Source of the DNA: an uncultured Clostridia bacterium | GTDB lineage: Bacteria > Bacillota > Clostridia > Oscillospirales > Oscillospiraceae | Assembly (NCBI GenBank): GCA_946186375.1 | Contig: CAMHMZ010000005.1 | Coordinates: forward strand, 1-64,000 | Reading direction: 5' to 3' | DNA: 64,000 bases | Part shown: in pieces, positions 7,952-17,124 of the stretch | Layout of the letters: every line of letters begins with the position of its first letter | Position numbering within the stretch: the first letter of the stretch is position 1 | Position numbers and translations under genes: made by a program | The notes under the pieces: model-generated | Databases searched by the model: none | What the model saw: the letters and a program-made list of their open reading frames with translations, nothing else | What the model was told of the DNA's origin: nothing

Positions 7952-10900
7952 ATGAAACGGACAACGAAGACTGTGTTCTGTCTGCTGCTTGCCCTGGTCA
8001 TGGTGCTGCAGATGGGCGTTATGGCGCCCGCCGCACATGCCGACGAGGACAAGCTGCCCGAGGACAGCGTCAACGTCGAGCTGCTCGTCTACGCCAAGGT
8101 GAAGCAAGCCGAGGCGGAGGACGAAAAGCCCGTGCTCGACCCGGAGAACGGCAAGATGATGCCCGTCCCCGAGGAGCTCCTGGCCGAGCAGGACGGCGTT
8201 CTGCTTGCCGCGAGCGACACGCATCTGACGCTGGGCGTCCTGCGCGACGACGGCGGCGACAGCGAAGGCGGCTTCTACGTCCACCCCTTTGAGGGCTATT
8301 ACATCGACGACGTCCTGCTCGCCCCGGCGGACAAGGCCAATGAGGTCCGCAAGGACAAGGAGCACGCCAGTCTGATGGAGAAGGCCGAGGCCGACCCCAA
8401 GAGCGCCGATCTGCACTTCGGTGAAAACGCGCTGGCGGATAAAGAGGTCTACAACGGTCTGAAGGCCGAGAGCTACGCGCTCGTCGTGGTGCTGAAGGCT
8501 CTGCCTGAGGAGGAGACGGAGGCGGATCCGAAAGCCACCTACTCTGACGGCACGAACAGCATCGAGGGCTCTGACAAGATCGCCGAGATCGAAAGTGACC
8601 CCTCCTTCACCGGCTGGCTTCTGACCTATCGCGTCAACGATACCTCCTGTATCGTAAAGAGTTCCGACAAGGTTGAGCCCTATGCCAGATGCAAGCTGGT
8701 CGCACAGGGGCTGGCCAAGAGCGGCGACGAGCCCGCGTCCGAGCCGGATCCTCAGCCCGAGGAGACCGTGGAGCTGCGGGAGGTCAACGAAGTTCCCGCC
8801 AGCTGCACCGAGCCCGGCGTCAAGGCCCATTATGAAGACAACGACGGCAATCTCTTTGCCGACAAAGACGGTCAGAGCCCCGTCAGCGCCGAGGATCTGG
8901 TGATCTCCGCGCTCGGCCACACGCTCGACATGCACGAGGTCAAGGCCGCTACCGAGACCGAGGAAGGCCATGAGGCCTACTGGGAGTGCTCCACCTGCCA
9001 CAAGCTCTTTGCCGACGCCGAGGGCACGCAGGAGATCGATGCGCCGACCGTCATTGAAAGGCTGCAGCCCGCTGTGACCTATGAGGCTGTCTCCGGGACG
9101 CCCGCCACCTGCGACACGCAGGGTTTTGAAGCCTACTGGAAGGGCTCTGACGGCAAGCTCTACGCCGACGCCGAGGGCAAGCAGGAGATCAGCGAGCCTG
9201 TTGCGATCTCCGCGCTCGGCCACACGCTCGTTCATCACGAGGCCACGGCCGCCACAGAGGCCGCAGAAGGCAACACGGAATACTGGGAGTGCTCCGCCTG
9301 CCACAAGCTCTTTGCTGATGCTGAGGGCGCCAAGGAGATCGCTCTCGCCGATACCGTGATCGCGAAGCTTCAGCCTGCCGTGACCTATGAGGCTGTCCCC
9401 GGGACGCCCGCCACCTGCGACACGCAGGGCGTCCAGGACTACTGGAAAGGCTCCGACGGCAAGCTCTACGCCGACGCGCAGGGCAAGCAGGAGATCAGCG
9501 AGCCTGTTGCGATCCCCGCGCTCGGCCACACACTCGACAAGCACGACGCCAAGGCCGCTACCGAGGCCGCGGAAGGCAACATCGAATACTGGGAGTGCTC
9601 CGTCTGCCATAAGCTCTTCGACAAGGCCGAAGGCGGCAAGGAGATCGCTCTCGCCGATACCGTGATCGCGAAGCTCCAGCCGGCGCCCACACCGACCCCG
9701 ACTCCCGCGCCCACGCCGACCCCGACTCCGGCACCCACGCCGACCCCGACTCCCGAACCCACTCCCGAACCCACTCCCGAGCCCACTCCCGAGCCCACTC
9801 CCGAGCCCACTCCCGAACCCACGCCTACCCCGGCTCCCGTCGTTGAGCTGAAGGAGGTCAAGGAGGTCGCCGCGACCTGTGACCAGGACGGCGTCAAAGC
9901 CCACTGGGAGGACGCCGACGGCAACTGCTTTGCCGACGCCGAGGGCAGCAAGAAGCTCAAGGCGAAGGATGTCGTGATCCCCGCGCTGGGTCACAAGCTG
10001 GAGAAGGTCCGTGCCGAGGACGCCAGCTGCAAGGACGAGGGCCACGAGGCCTACTGGAAGTGCTCCGTCTGCGGCAAGCTCTTTGCCGACAAGAAGGGCA
10101 GGCAGGAGATCAGCGAGCCCGTCGCGATCCCCGTCACCGACAAGCACAGCCTGAAAAAGCATGACGCAAAGGCCGCCACAGAGACCGAGGACGGCAACAT
10201 CGAATACTGGGAATGCTCCGTCTGCGGCAAGCTCTTTGCCGACAAGAAGGGCACGAAGGAGATCAAGCTCGCCGACACCGTGATCCGCGCCGCCGGCAGC
10301 AAGACCTATGGGCTGCTGAAGAAGGGCACGATCACCTCCTGGATCAAGGGCAGCGAGGAGAGCGTCACGATCCACATCGACGCGAACCTCTCCACCGACA
10401 CGGTCAGCGCCGTCAAGGTCGACGGCAAGGCCGTGAGCAGCAAGTACTATGAAGTGACCGCGGGCTCCGTGATCGTCACGATCGATCCGGAGTACCTGGA
10501 GACCCTGTCCGCCGACGCCCACAGCATCACAGTGGAATTTGCCAGCGGCAAGACCGCCTCCTCCAATCTCACGATCATCGGCGAGGACGACGAGGGTGTT
10601 ACGGAGCTGACGCTCGACTATGATGAGAAGGGCTTCACCAAGGTCTACGACGGCAAGGACTTCGACCTCAAGGAGCTGACCGAGTCCGTCATCGTGGAGG
10701 ACCTCCCCGCCGGCTATGAGGCCGACGTGCGCATCAGCTACGAGGACGTCAAGCTCGATGGCTTCCACGACGCCGGTACCACCACCGTGAAGATCTCCCT
10801 CAAGTCCGTCAAGGACGACGAGGGCAAGGACGTGACCGACAAATTCAGCTGCGACGATCTCAAGGGCATCAAGCTCATCATCAGCAAGCGCCGCATCGCC

Positions 10901-11380
10901 GTGGAGACCCGCGACGACAGCAAGGTCTACGACGGCAAGGCCTGGACCTACCAGCACATGACCAATCCCCAGCCGATCATGACCTACTCCGACGGCAAGC
11001 TCGAGGACTACAGCCGCGACGGCAAGGAGTACAGCCAGGTCATCAGCCTGACCTACACCAACTCCGGCGTTCCCGTGAACATGGGCACCTATGACAACAC
11101 GGCCAAGCTCATTATCCGCGAGAAGGTGAAGGGCTCGAGCGAATCCGGCACCGAGGTGACCGACAACTACGACATCACCTACAAATTCGGCAAGATCAGC
11201 ATCACCGACGCCGGCGGCAAGGTGCCCCACAGCACCACGCCTGCCACGGGCGATATGAACAACATCTGGATCTGGATCGGCCTCATGGCGGCGGTGGTCA
11301 TCATCGTAGTCGTGATCCTGATCGTGGCGCGCAAGAACGGCAAGGGCGGCAAAGCACCCAGGCACCGCGCCTCCGACTGA
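7952..11380 (+). CDS. Large repeat-rich surface protein with CxxC repeats and sorting-like signal
   Basis: A 1142-residue exported protein. It has a signal peptide (about 1-30), then a region without recognised domain, then about nine repeats of 40-50 residues. Five of these carry a CxxC pair in a YWECSxCxKLFAD core; the others read [12 protein letters not shown] or similar and lack it. A Pro-Thr linker (PTPTPxP/EPTP units) is encoded at 9685-9838. After that come an Ig-like module resembling X2 domains ([18 protein letters not shown]) and two KVYDGK modules like MBG domains. The C-terminus has TPATGD, a hydrophobic helix and ARKNGKGGK, as expected for a cell-wall sorting signal. AGAGGTGA precedes the chosen ATG. 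The sortase gene lies just upstream. The ligand is unknown. Confidence 0.85.
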   Translation: MKRTTKTVFCLLLALVMVLQMGVMAPAAHADEDKLPEDSVNVELLVYAKVKQAEAEDEKPVLDPENGKMMPVPEELLAEQDGVLLAASDTHLTLGVLRDDGGDSEGGFYVHPFEGYYIDDVLLAPADKANEVRKDKEHASLMEKAEADPKSADLHFGENALADKEVYNGLKAESYALVVVLKALPEEETEADPKATYSDGTNSIEGSDKIAEIESDPSFTGWLLTYRVNDTSCIVKSSDKVEPYARCKLVAQGLAKSGDEPASEPDPQPEETVELREVNEVPASCTEPGVKAHYEDNDGNLFADKDGQSPVSAEDLVISALGHTLDMHEVKAATETEEGHEAYWECSTCHKLFADAEGTQEIDAPTVIERLQPAVTYEAVSGTPATCDTQGFEAYWKGSDGKLYADAEGKQEISEPVAISALGHTLVHHEATAATEAAEGNTEYWECSACHKLFADAEGAKEIALADTVIAKLQPAVTYEAVPGTPATCDTQGVQDYWKGSDGKLYADAQGKQEISEPVAIPALGHTLDKHDAKAATEAAEGNIEYWECSVCHKLFDKAEGGKEIALADTVIAKLQPAPTPTPTPAPTPTPTPAPTPTPTPEPTPEPTPEPTPEPTPEPTPEPTPTPAPVVELKEVKEVAATCDQDGVKAHWEDADGNCFADAEGSKKLKAKDVVIPALGHKLEKVRAEDASCKDEGHEAYWKCSVCGKLFADKKGRQEISEPVAIPVTDKHSLKKHDAKAATETEDGNIEYWECSVCGKLFADKKGTKEIKLADTVIRAAGSKTYGLLKKGTITSWIKGSEESVTIHIDANLSTDTVSAVKVDGKAVSSKYYEVTAGSVIVTIDPEYLETLSADAHSITVEFASGKTASSNLTIIGEDDEGVTELTLDYDEKGFTKVYDGKDFDLKELTESVIVEDLPAGYEADVRISYEDVKLDGFHDAGTTTVKISLKSVKDDEGKDVTDKFSCDDLKGIKLIISKRRIAVETRDDSKVYDGKAWTYQHMTNPQPIMTYSDGKLEDYSRDGKEYSQVISLTYTNSGVPVNMGTYDNTAKLIIREKVKGSSESGTEVTDNYDITYKFGKISITDAGGKVPHSTTPATGDMNNIWIWIGLMAAVVIIVVVILIVARKNGKGGKAPRHRASD
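9069..9680 (+). repeat. Tandem 306-bp duplication inside the surface gene
   Basis: Two nearly identical in-frame units of 306 bases begin CCCGCTGTGACCTATGAGGC and GCCTGCCGTGACCTATGAGG. They encode one [12 protein letters not shown] and one YWECSxCHKLF repeat each. The closeness of the copies suggests recent duplication or gene conversion. Confidence 0.75.
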
Positions 11381-11411
11381 TCCCCTGCGGGAAAAGCGCA
11401 GACCCCTCCAT

Positions 11412-11449
11412 AAAAAACAAGGACGGCACAAAGGCCGTCCTTGTTTTTT
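11412..11449 (+). terminator. Terminator after the surface protein
   Basis: AAAAAACAAGGACGG, loop, CCGTCCTTGTTTTTT. The symmetric A and T tracts let it work on both strands. Confidence 0.9.
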
Positions 11450-11463
11450 CTTATCTGCAGAAC

Positions 11464-11499
11464 AAAAAAATCAGCATCCCGAAGGATGCTGATTTTTTT
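11464..11499 (-). terminator. Terminator of rpsU
   Basis: AAAAAAATCAGCATCC, CGAA loop, GGATGCTGATTTTTTT. It ends two bases before the rpsU stop codon region and is also symmetric. Confidence 0.9.
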
Positions 11500-11501
11500 C
11501 A

Positions 11502-11687
11502 TTAATAGTAGCGCTTGTTCTTGTTCTTGCGGGCGGCCTCGGATTTCTTGCGGCGCTTGACGCTGGGGCTCTGGTAGTACTCCTTCTTGCGGAGGTCGGC
11601 CAGAACGCCGGACTTCGCGCAGCTGCGCTTGAATCTCTTCAGAGCGTTGTCCAGAGACTCGTTCTCCTTGACGTAGATTTCAGACAT
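11502..11687 (-). CDS. rpsU: 30S ribosomal protein S21
   Basis: A 61-residue basic protein beginning [19 protein letters not shown] and ending in a Lys/Arg/Asn-rich tail (KNKNKRYY), which is standard for bS21 of Firmicutes. It binds near the anti-Shine-Dalgarno region of the small ribosomal subunit and assists initiation. The start with GGAGGG upstream was preferred to a frame six codons longer. It has its own strong promoter and terminator, so it is probably monocistronic although it follows leuS on the same strand. Confidence 0.97.
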   Translation of the reverse strand: MSEIYVKENESLDNALKRFKRSCAKSGVLADLRKKEYYQSPSVKRRKKSEAARKNKNKRYY

Positions 11688-11753
11688 GTATTTCCCTCCC
11701 TCCAAATACGCCTATGGCGCTGTAAGGGCCATTGATCGGCTTTGAACAGAGAT

Positions 11754-11782
11754 ATTATAGTGGAAAAACCTTCAAATGTCAA
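11754..11782 (-). promoter_or_regulatory. rpsU promoter
   Basis: On the minus strand TTGACA (11777-11782), a 17-base spacer and TATAAT (11754-11759): consensus in both boxes. It sits directly behind the leuS stop codon. Confidence 0.9.
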
Positions 11783-11785
11783 CCT

Positions 11786-14293
11786 TTACTTTGCCGGTTT
11801 CAGGATAAGATTGACGAGCTTGTTCTTGACGACGATCGTCTTGACAAGCTGCATGCCCTCCATCTGCCGCTGGACCTTCGAGTCTGCGCAGGCGGCGGCG
11901 ACGACCGTCTCCTCGTCGGCGTCGGCGGGGACGCGGATCGTGGAGCGGAGCTTGCCGTTGACCTGAACGGCCATCTCACGCACGGCGTCGACGGTCTTGG
12001 CCTCGTCGTAAGTCGGCCAGCTCATCTGCATGGCCATTTTGCCGTATTTGGCGGCAAAGCCGAGCTGCTCCCACATCTCCTCCGCGATGTGCGGGGCGAA
12101 GGGGCTGAGCAGCAGGACGAGCGGCTCGAGATCGCCGCGGGTGCAGCCGTTGACGTAGAACTCGTTGACCATGGTCATGAGCGCCGCGATGGCGGTGTTC
12201 ATCTTCAGATTTTCGATGTCCTCGCCGACCTTCTTGATGGTCTTGTGGATCGTGGGCTCGTTCTTGGGCGTGACCGCCTCGCTGTCCTGCGCCAGATCCA
12301 TGAGGTTCCAGCAGCGGTCCAGGAAGCGCTTCGAGCCCTTGACGGCCTCGTCCGACCAGGTGGCGGTCTTCTCAAAGTCGCCGATGAACATGATATACAC
12401 GCGCATCGTGTCCGCGCCGTAGCTCTTGATGACGTCGTCGGGGTTGACGACGTTGCCGAGGGACTTGGACATCTTCACCGAGGGACGCGTGGCAAGGCTG
12501 CCGTATTTCTCGATGAGGGCCTTCTTCTCCTCCTCGCTCTCGACGTTGCCGATATAGTACGGGTTGCGGCCGAGGATCATGCCGTGGCTCGTGCGCTTGG
12601 CATAGGGCTCCTTGGTGTGCACGGCGCCGATATCATAGAGGAACTTGTGCCAGAAGCGGCTGTAGAGGAGGTGGAGCGTGGTGTGCTCCATGCCGCCGTT
12701 ATACCAGTCGACGGGGCCCCAGTACTCCTCCGCCTCTTTGGAGACGAATTCCTTGTCGTTGTGCGGGTCCATATAGCGCAGGTAATACCAGCAGGAGCCG
12801 GCCCAGTTGGGCATGGTGTCGGTCTCGCGCTTGGCAGGGCCGCCGCAGCAGGGGCAGGTGGTGTTGACCCAGTCGGTCATCTTGCTCAGCGGGCTCTCGC
12901 CGTCGTCCGTGGGCTCGTAGCTCTCCACGTTCGGCAGCACGAGCGGCAGCTCGCTCTCCGGGATGGGGACCCAGCCGCACTTCTCGCAGTTGACGAGGGG
13001 GATGGGCTCGCCCCAGTAGCGCTGGCGGGTGAAGACCCAGTCGCGCAGCTTGTAGTTGACCTTCTCCTTGCCCCAGCCCTGCTCGACGGCGTAGGCCTTC
13101 ATGGCGGGAATGGCCTCCCTGACAGTCATGCCGTTGAGGAACCCGGAATTGACCATGACGGCGCTGTCGTCCTTGGCGACGAAGGCTTCCTTCGTGATAT
13201 CGCCGCCGGCGACGACCTCGATGATCGGCAGACCGAACTTTGTGGCAAACTCCCAGTCGCGCTGGTCGTGGCCGGGCACGCCCATGACGATGCCGGTGCC
13301 GTAGCCCATGAGGACGTAGTCCGAGACGAACATCGGCACGGTCTTGCCGTTGGCGGGGTTGACGACCTCGATGCCCTTGAGCTGCACGCCGGTCTTGTCC
13401 TTGTTGAGCTCGCCGCGCTCAAAGTCGGACTTGCGGGCGGCGGCCTCGCGGTAGGCGCAGACCTCGTCGCGGTTCTCGATGCGGTCGAGCCACTTGTCGA
13501 GCAGCGGGTGCTCCGGAGAGATGACCACGTAGCTCACGCCGAAGAGCGTGTCGGCGCGGGTGGTGTAGACGGTAATGTCGTCGGGCGTGTTGGTCTTGAA
13601 GGTGACCTCGCAGCCCGTGGAGCGGCCGATCCAGTTTTTCTGCTGCACCTTGACGCGCTCGATGAAGTCCAGATCGTCCAGATCGTCGATGAGGCGGTCG
13701 GCATAGTTCGTGATGCGCAGCATCCACTGGCTCTTCTCCTTGCGGATGACGTCGCTGCCGCAGCGCTCGCACTTGCCCTCCACGACCTCCTCGTTGGCCA
13801 GGCCGCATTTGCAGCTCGTGCACCAGTTGATGGGCATGGTGGTCTTGTACGCGAGGCCCTTCTTGAACATCTGCAGGAAGATCCACTGCGTCCACTTGTA
13901 GTACTTGGGATCGGTCGTGTCGACCACGCGGTCCCAGTCGAAGCCGTAGCCGAGCATCTTGAGCTGGCGGGTGAAGTTGGCGATGTTGTCGCGCGTCACG
14001 ATGGCCGGGTGGATGTGGTTTTTGATGGCGTAGTTTTCCGTCGGCAGGCCGAAGGCGTCAAAGCCGATGGGGAACAGCACGTTGTAGCCTTCCATGCGCT
14101 TTTTGCGCGTGACGATGTCGATGGCCGTGAAGGGGCGGGGGTGACCCACGTGCAGCCCGGCCGCGCTGGGGTACGGAAACTCGATCAGCCCGTAAAATTT
14201 CGGCTTGTCGCTGCCGGTGACGGCGGCGTAGGGCTTGACCTCTTCCCACTTGTCCTGCCATTTCTTCTCAATGGCAGCAAAATCATATTTCAT
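11786..14293 (-). CDS. leuS: Leucyl-tRNA synthetase
   Basis: An 835-residue class I synthetase that charges tRNA-Leu with leucine. The HIGH-type motif is HVGHP (about residue 48), the KMSKS motif is VKMSKSLG (about residue 605), and a four-Cys zinc knuckle (CTSCKCG...CERCG) lies near 160-180. The editing domain sits between them ([17 protein letters not shown]). A second CxxC pair (CEKCGW, CPCCGG) lies near 430-480. The length is close to the usual 800-880. It follows rsfS by 54 bases with a short GC hairpin in the gap. I see no T-box leader, so it is probably expressed with the upstream housekeeping operon. Confidence 0.97.
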   Translation of the reverse strand: MKYDFAAIEKKWQDKWEEVKPYAAVTGSDKPKFYGLIEFPYPSAAGLHVGHPRPFTAIDIVTRKKRMEGYNVLFPIGFDAFGLPTENYAIKNHIHPAIVTRDNIANFTRQLKMLGYGFDWDRVVDTTDPKYYKWTQWIFLQMFKKGLAYKTTMPINWCTSCKCGLANEEVVEGKCERCGSDVIRKEKSQWMLRITNYADRLIDDLDDLDFIERVKVQQKNWIGRSTGCEVTFKTNTPDDITVYTTRADTLFGVSYVVISPEHPLLDKWLDRIENRDEVCAYREAAARKSDFERGELNKDKTGVQLKGIEVVNPANGKTVPMFVSDYVLMGYGTGIVMGVPGHDQRDWEFATKFGLPIIEVVAGGDITKEAFVAKDDSAVMVNSGFLNGMTVREAIPAMKAYAVEQGWGKEKVNYKLRDWVFTRQRYWGEPIPLVNCEKCGWVPIPESELPLVLPNVESYEPTDDGESPLSKMTDWVNTTCPCCGGPAKRETDTMPNWAGSCWYYLRYMDPHNDKEFVSKEAEEYWGPVDWYNGGMEHTTLHLLYSRFWHKFLYDIGAVHTKEPYAKRTSHGMILGRNPYYIGNVESEEEKKALIEKYGSLATRPSVKMSKSLGNVVNPDDVIKSYGADTMRVYIMFIGDFEKTATWSDEAVKGSKRFLDRCWNLMDLAQDSEAVTPKNEPTIHKTIKKVGEDIENLKMNTAIAALMTMVNEFYVNGCTRGDLEPLVLLLSPFAPHIAEEMWEQLGFAAKYGKMAMQMSWPTYDEAKTVDAVREMAVQVNGKLRSTIRVPADADEETVVAAACADSKVQRQMEGMQLVKTIVVKNKLVNLILKPAK

Positions 14294-14347
14294 AGCAATG
14301 CATCCCTTTCTGAAAAGTGTGTCCGTCTGCCCCGGTAGTCCGGGGCG

Positions 14348-14698
14348 TCAAAGGGATGAGAGGGGGACCTCCTCCGAATCGCTCCACAGACGCTCGAGGT
14401 TATAGAACTTGCGCGCCTCGTCGGTGAACACGTGCACGATCACGCTGCCGAAGTCCATCAGCACCCAGATATCCGAGCGCAGGCCCTCGCGGCGGATCGG
14501 CGGCTCTCCGGCCTCGGACAGCTGCTTGTCCACCTCGTCCACGAGCGCCTTGATGTGTGTGGAGGAGGTGCCGTTGCAGATGACGAAATAGTCCGCCAGC
14601 ACGGTCTGCTCCTCGGTTTTCAGGACCTTGACGTCCTTGGCCTTCTTCTCCTCCAGCGCCTTGGCGGCGATAGAGGCGATCTCTTTCGGACTCAACAT
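14348..14698 (-). CDS. rsfS: Ribosomal silencing factor RsfS
   Basis: A 116-residue Iojap-family protein. Family marks are KTEEQTVLADYFVICNGTSSTH near 25-48 and WVLMDFGSVIVHVFTDEARKFY near 78-100. It binds uL14 on the 50S subunit and blocks subunit joining in slow growth. It lies 12 bases after the nadD-yqeK fusion, an arrangement conserved in Firmicutes. Length and start are normal. Confidence 0.95.
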   Translation of the reverse strand: MLSPKEIASIAAKALEEKKAKDVKVLKTEEQTVLADYFVICNGTSSTHIKALVDEVDKQLSEAGEPPIRREGLRSDIWVLMDFGSVIVHVFTDEARKFYNLERLWSDSEEVPLSSL

Positions 14699-14710
14699 AG
14701 TTTGCCCCTC

Positions 14711-15889
14711 CTATTGCTTGGATCTCTGTTCATACCAGGCGGCGGATTCCACCGTGGCCGGGCAGGGCTCCTGCCCCCTCTTCCGGATCAGCTCCAGCGT
14801 GCGCTGCATCGTCAGCAGCACCGCCTTGTCCAGATCCTCCTCGGCCGCCGCGCGCAGCTCCTCCACGGACGGATAGTCCCGCGTGGGCTCGATGGCGTCG
14901 GCCAGATATACGATCTTTTCCAGCGGCGTCATATCCGGCCGGCCCGTCGTGTGCCAGCGGATCGCGCCGTATACCGCGTCGTTGACGCCGAACAGCTCCC
15001 GCGCCGCGGCCGCGCCTGTCATGGCGTGGAGCACGGCGGGAAAGCGAAATTCCGCATGATGTTCGATAATAGCATATTTTTTGCACAGTTTCAACTGTTC
15101 TTCGGTGGAAAGACGCTTGGTGATATCGTGCAAAATCGCCGCCTCCGCGGCCAGCTCTGCGTCCTCGCCGCAGCGATTGGCCAGGCGCACGGCCTCGGCC
15201 TCGCAGCCGGCCACATGCGCGATGCGGCCCTCCTTGAGATAGCGCTCATACACGCGCTCCCGCAGCCAGTTCAGATCCGGCTGCGCGCCGTACCAGCGGC
15301 GGCGGATGATCTCCGCGTACACCCGCTCGTCCAGCATCTCCGCTCCGAGGCGGCGCGGCAGCCGCGCGCGGATCTCGCGGGAGCTGACTTCGGTCGGCTC
15401 GAAGGGCAGCAGACGGATGCGCGCCCCGTACTGCCGCTGCAGCCGGGCGGCGAGCTCCCGCAGCTCCTCCCCCTCCCGCTCCTGCGCGGGACGCGGGAAG
15501 ACGGCCAGCTCGCACGTTTCCAGCAGATAACGGAAGCGGTACCAGCTTTCAAAGCACCGCAGCATGTCCTCGCCCAGGATCAGGGTGAGCTCTGCGTCCG
15601 GGTTTTCCGCCAGCAGCTCCTTCACCGTGTCGGCAGTGTAGCTCTTGCCCTCCCGCCGGATCTCCAGCTCCGATACCTCGGCGCCGGGGACCTCGGCGAA
15701 GGCCAGGCGGCAGAGTTCGAGGCGCTCTTCCGGCGTGGGGCTGTCCGCGGCCGGCTCCTTGTGCGGGGCCTGCCCGTCCGGCATGATGAGGAGCCGATCC
15801 GGCTCCAAAAGCTGCACGGCCATCTCGGCCGCCTCGATATGCCCGCGGTGCGGCGGGTCGAAGCTGCCGCCGTAGAGAGCGATCCTCAT
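14711..15889 (-). CDS. nadD-yqeK: Fused nicotinate-nucleotide adenylyltransferase / YqeK-type HD hydrolase
   Basis: A 392-residue protein joining two enzymes usually made separately. Residues 1-200 are NadD, which makes nicotinate adenine dinucleotide from NaMN and ATP; the nucleotide motif GGSFDPPHRGH is at 8-18. From about 205 the chain is a YqeK HD phosphohydrolase, a family shown to split Ap4A symmetrically: HVAGCEAEAVRLA supplies the first His, ILHDITK the HD pair, and WHTTGRPDMTPLEKIVYLAD the later metal ligands. No stop or frameshift lies between them. The start overlaps the yhbY stop (ATGA). Both halves keep their key residues, so both are probably active. Confidence 0.93.
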   Translation of the reverse strand: MRIALYGGSFDPPHRGHIEAAEMAVQLLEPDRLLIMPDGQAPHKEPAADSPTPEERLELCRLAFAEVPGAEVSELEIRREGKSYTADTVKELLAENPDAELTLILGEDMLRCFESWYRFRYLLETCELAVFPRPAQEREGEELRELAARLQRQYGARIRLLPFEPTEVSSREIRARLPRRLGAEMLDERVYAEIIRRRWYGAQPDLNWLRERVYERYLKEGRIAHVAGCEAEAVRLANRCGEDAELAAEAAILHDITKRLSTEEQLKLCKKYAIIEHHAEFRFPAVLHAMTGAAAARELFGVNDAVYGAIRWHTTGRPDMTPLEKIVYLADAIEPTRDYPSVEELRAAAEEDLDKAVLLTMQRTLELIRKRGQEPCPATVESAAWYEQRSKQ

Positions 15890-16197
15890 GCCTTCTTCTT
15901 GTCCTTTACCAGAGTGATTTTCGGCTCTTTCTCGTTCCTTTTATACAGGACGAACTTGGTCCCGATCACCTGCACGCTCTCCGCGCCCGTCGCCTCGGCC
16001 AGCGCGTCGCAGGCCTCGCGCGCGCTGAGCAGGGAGTTTTCCAGCACCTTGCCCTTGATGAGCTCGCGCGCCCTGAGCGCGGCGCTGACGGAGGCGATCA
16101 CGCTGTCGGTGACGCCGCCCTTGCCGACCTGCACGATGGTATCCTCGCCGGCCGCGATCGCGCGCAGCTGCGCGCGCTGTTTGCTTGTCAATGCCAT
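15886..16197 (-). CDS. yhbY: YhbY-family RNA-binding protein (CRM domain)
   Basis: A 103-residue protein of the CRM fold linked to ribosome assembly. It starts MALTSKQRAQLRAIA and carries the conserved QVGKGGVT segment near 24 and a variant of the GTKFVLYK strand near 83. The tail is Lys-rich. It sits 10 bases after ftsY and overlaps nadD by ATGA, as part of the conserved block of ribosome and NAD genes. Length is normal. Confidence 0.93.
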   Translation of the reverse strand: MALTSKQRAQLRAIAAGEDTIVQVGKGGVTDSVIASVSAALRARELIKGKVLENSLLSAREACDALAEATGAESVQVIGTKFVLYKRNEKEPKITLVKDKKKA

Positions 16198-16207
16198 ATC
16201 TCTCTCC

Positions 16208-17116
16208 TTATTTGAACAGGGCGGTGACGAAATCCTCGGCCGAGAAGGGGATCAGATCGTCCATCCCCTCGCCGACGCCCACGTATTTGACCGGCAGCTG
16301 CAGCTCCTCGGCGATCGCGAAGACGATGCCGCCCTTGGCCGTGCCGTCGAGCTTGGTGAGGACGATGCCGGTCAGCCCCGCCGTCTCCAGAAACTGCTTG
16401 GCCTGCAGCAGGCCGTTCTGCCCGGTGGTGGCGTCGAGGACCATGAGCGTCTCCACGTCCGCCTCCGGCAGCTCCCGGTCGATGATGCGGCGGATCTTCG
16501 CCAGCTCGTTCATGAGGTTCTGCTTGTTGTGCAGCCGCCCGGCCGTGTCGATGATGACGACGTCGCTGCCGCGGGCTTTGGCCGCGCAGATGCCGTCATA
16601 GACGACGGCGGCGGGGTCGCTGCCCTCCTCGTGGCGCACGAGCTCCGCTCCGGAGCGCTCCGCCCAGATGCCCAGCTGCTCGGCCGCGGCGGCGCGGAAG
16701 GTGTCGCCCGCGCAGAGGAGCACCTTCTTGCCCTCCTCGGTCTTGAGCCGGTGGGCGAGCTTGCCGATCGTGGTGGTCTTGCCCACGCCGTTGACGCCGA
16801 CCATCAGGATGACGGAGGGCTTTGTCCTGAGCTTGAGCGCGGTCTCCCCCACATTGAGCTGCTTGCTCAGAAGCTCGATCAGACCGGCGCGCGCCTCGTC
16901 GCCGTAGCGGAAGCGGCGCTCCCAGGTGAGCTTGCGCATGCCCTTGATGACCTTCTCGGCCACCGGCACACCGACGTCGGAGAGCACCAGCAGCTCCTCC
17001 AGATCGTCGTAAAACTGTTCGCTGTCCGGCGCGTAGTCCTGGAACAGCTCCTCCAGATCCTGCAGATTGCGGCGCGTCCTCACGAGGCCGCCGAACATTT
17101 TTTCAAAAAAGCCCAT
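16208..17116 (-). CDS. ftsY: Signal recognition particle receptor FtsY
   Basis: A 302-residue GTPase that docks SRP-ribosome complexes to the membrane. The GTP motifs are GVNGVGKTTT (G1), DTAGR (G3), TKLDG (G4) and the family motif GVGEGMDDLIPF near the end. The acidic A-domain found in E. coli is absent, as is common in Firmicutes. I chose the ATG giving MGFFEKMFGG, with GAGGAG 11 bases upstream; a GTG four codons earlier overlaps the smc stop codon (GTGA) and is also possible. The gene is translationally linked to smc. Confidence 0.96.
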   Translation of the reverse strand: MGFFEKMFGGLVRTRRNLQDLEELFQDYAPDSEQFYDDLEELLVLSDVGVPVAEKVIKGMRKLTWERRFRYGDEARAGLIELLSKQLNVGETALKLRTKPSVILMVGVNGVGKTTTIGKLAHRLKTEEGKKVLLCAGDTFRAAAAEQLGIWAERSGAELVRHEEGSDPAAVVYDGICAAKARGSDVVIIDTAGRLHNKQNLMNELAKIRRIIDRELPEADVETLMVLDATTGQNGLLQAKQFLETAGLTGIVLTKLDGTAKGGIVFAIAEELQLPVKYVGVGEGMDDLIPFSAEDFVTALFK

Positions 17117-17124
17117 GCTTTTGT

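Noticed and set aside
9685-9838. Short regular DNA repeats that could suggest a CRISPR array.
   Set aside because: They are codons for Pro-Thr and Pro-Glu linkers within one reading frame; there are no spacers and no cas genes.
7751-11431. A very long open frame antisense to the large surface protein.
   Set aside because: Its product is a low-complexity Ala/Gly/Leu/Val/Asp sequence with no start signal or domain; it mirrors the GC-rich third positions of the plus-strand gene. Similar antisense frames opposite leuS, smc, PBP, rlmB and the GH2 gene were dropped for the same reason.
14294-14347. T-box leader for leuS.
   Set aside because: The gap to rsfS is only 54 bases and contains a small CCCCGG/CCGGGG hairpin; there is no space for a T-box and no TGGN motif with terminator.
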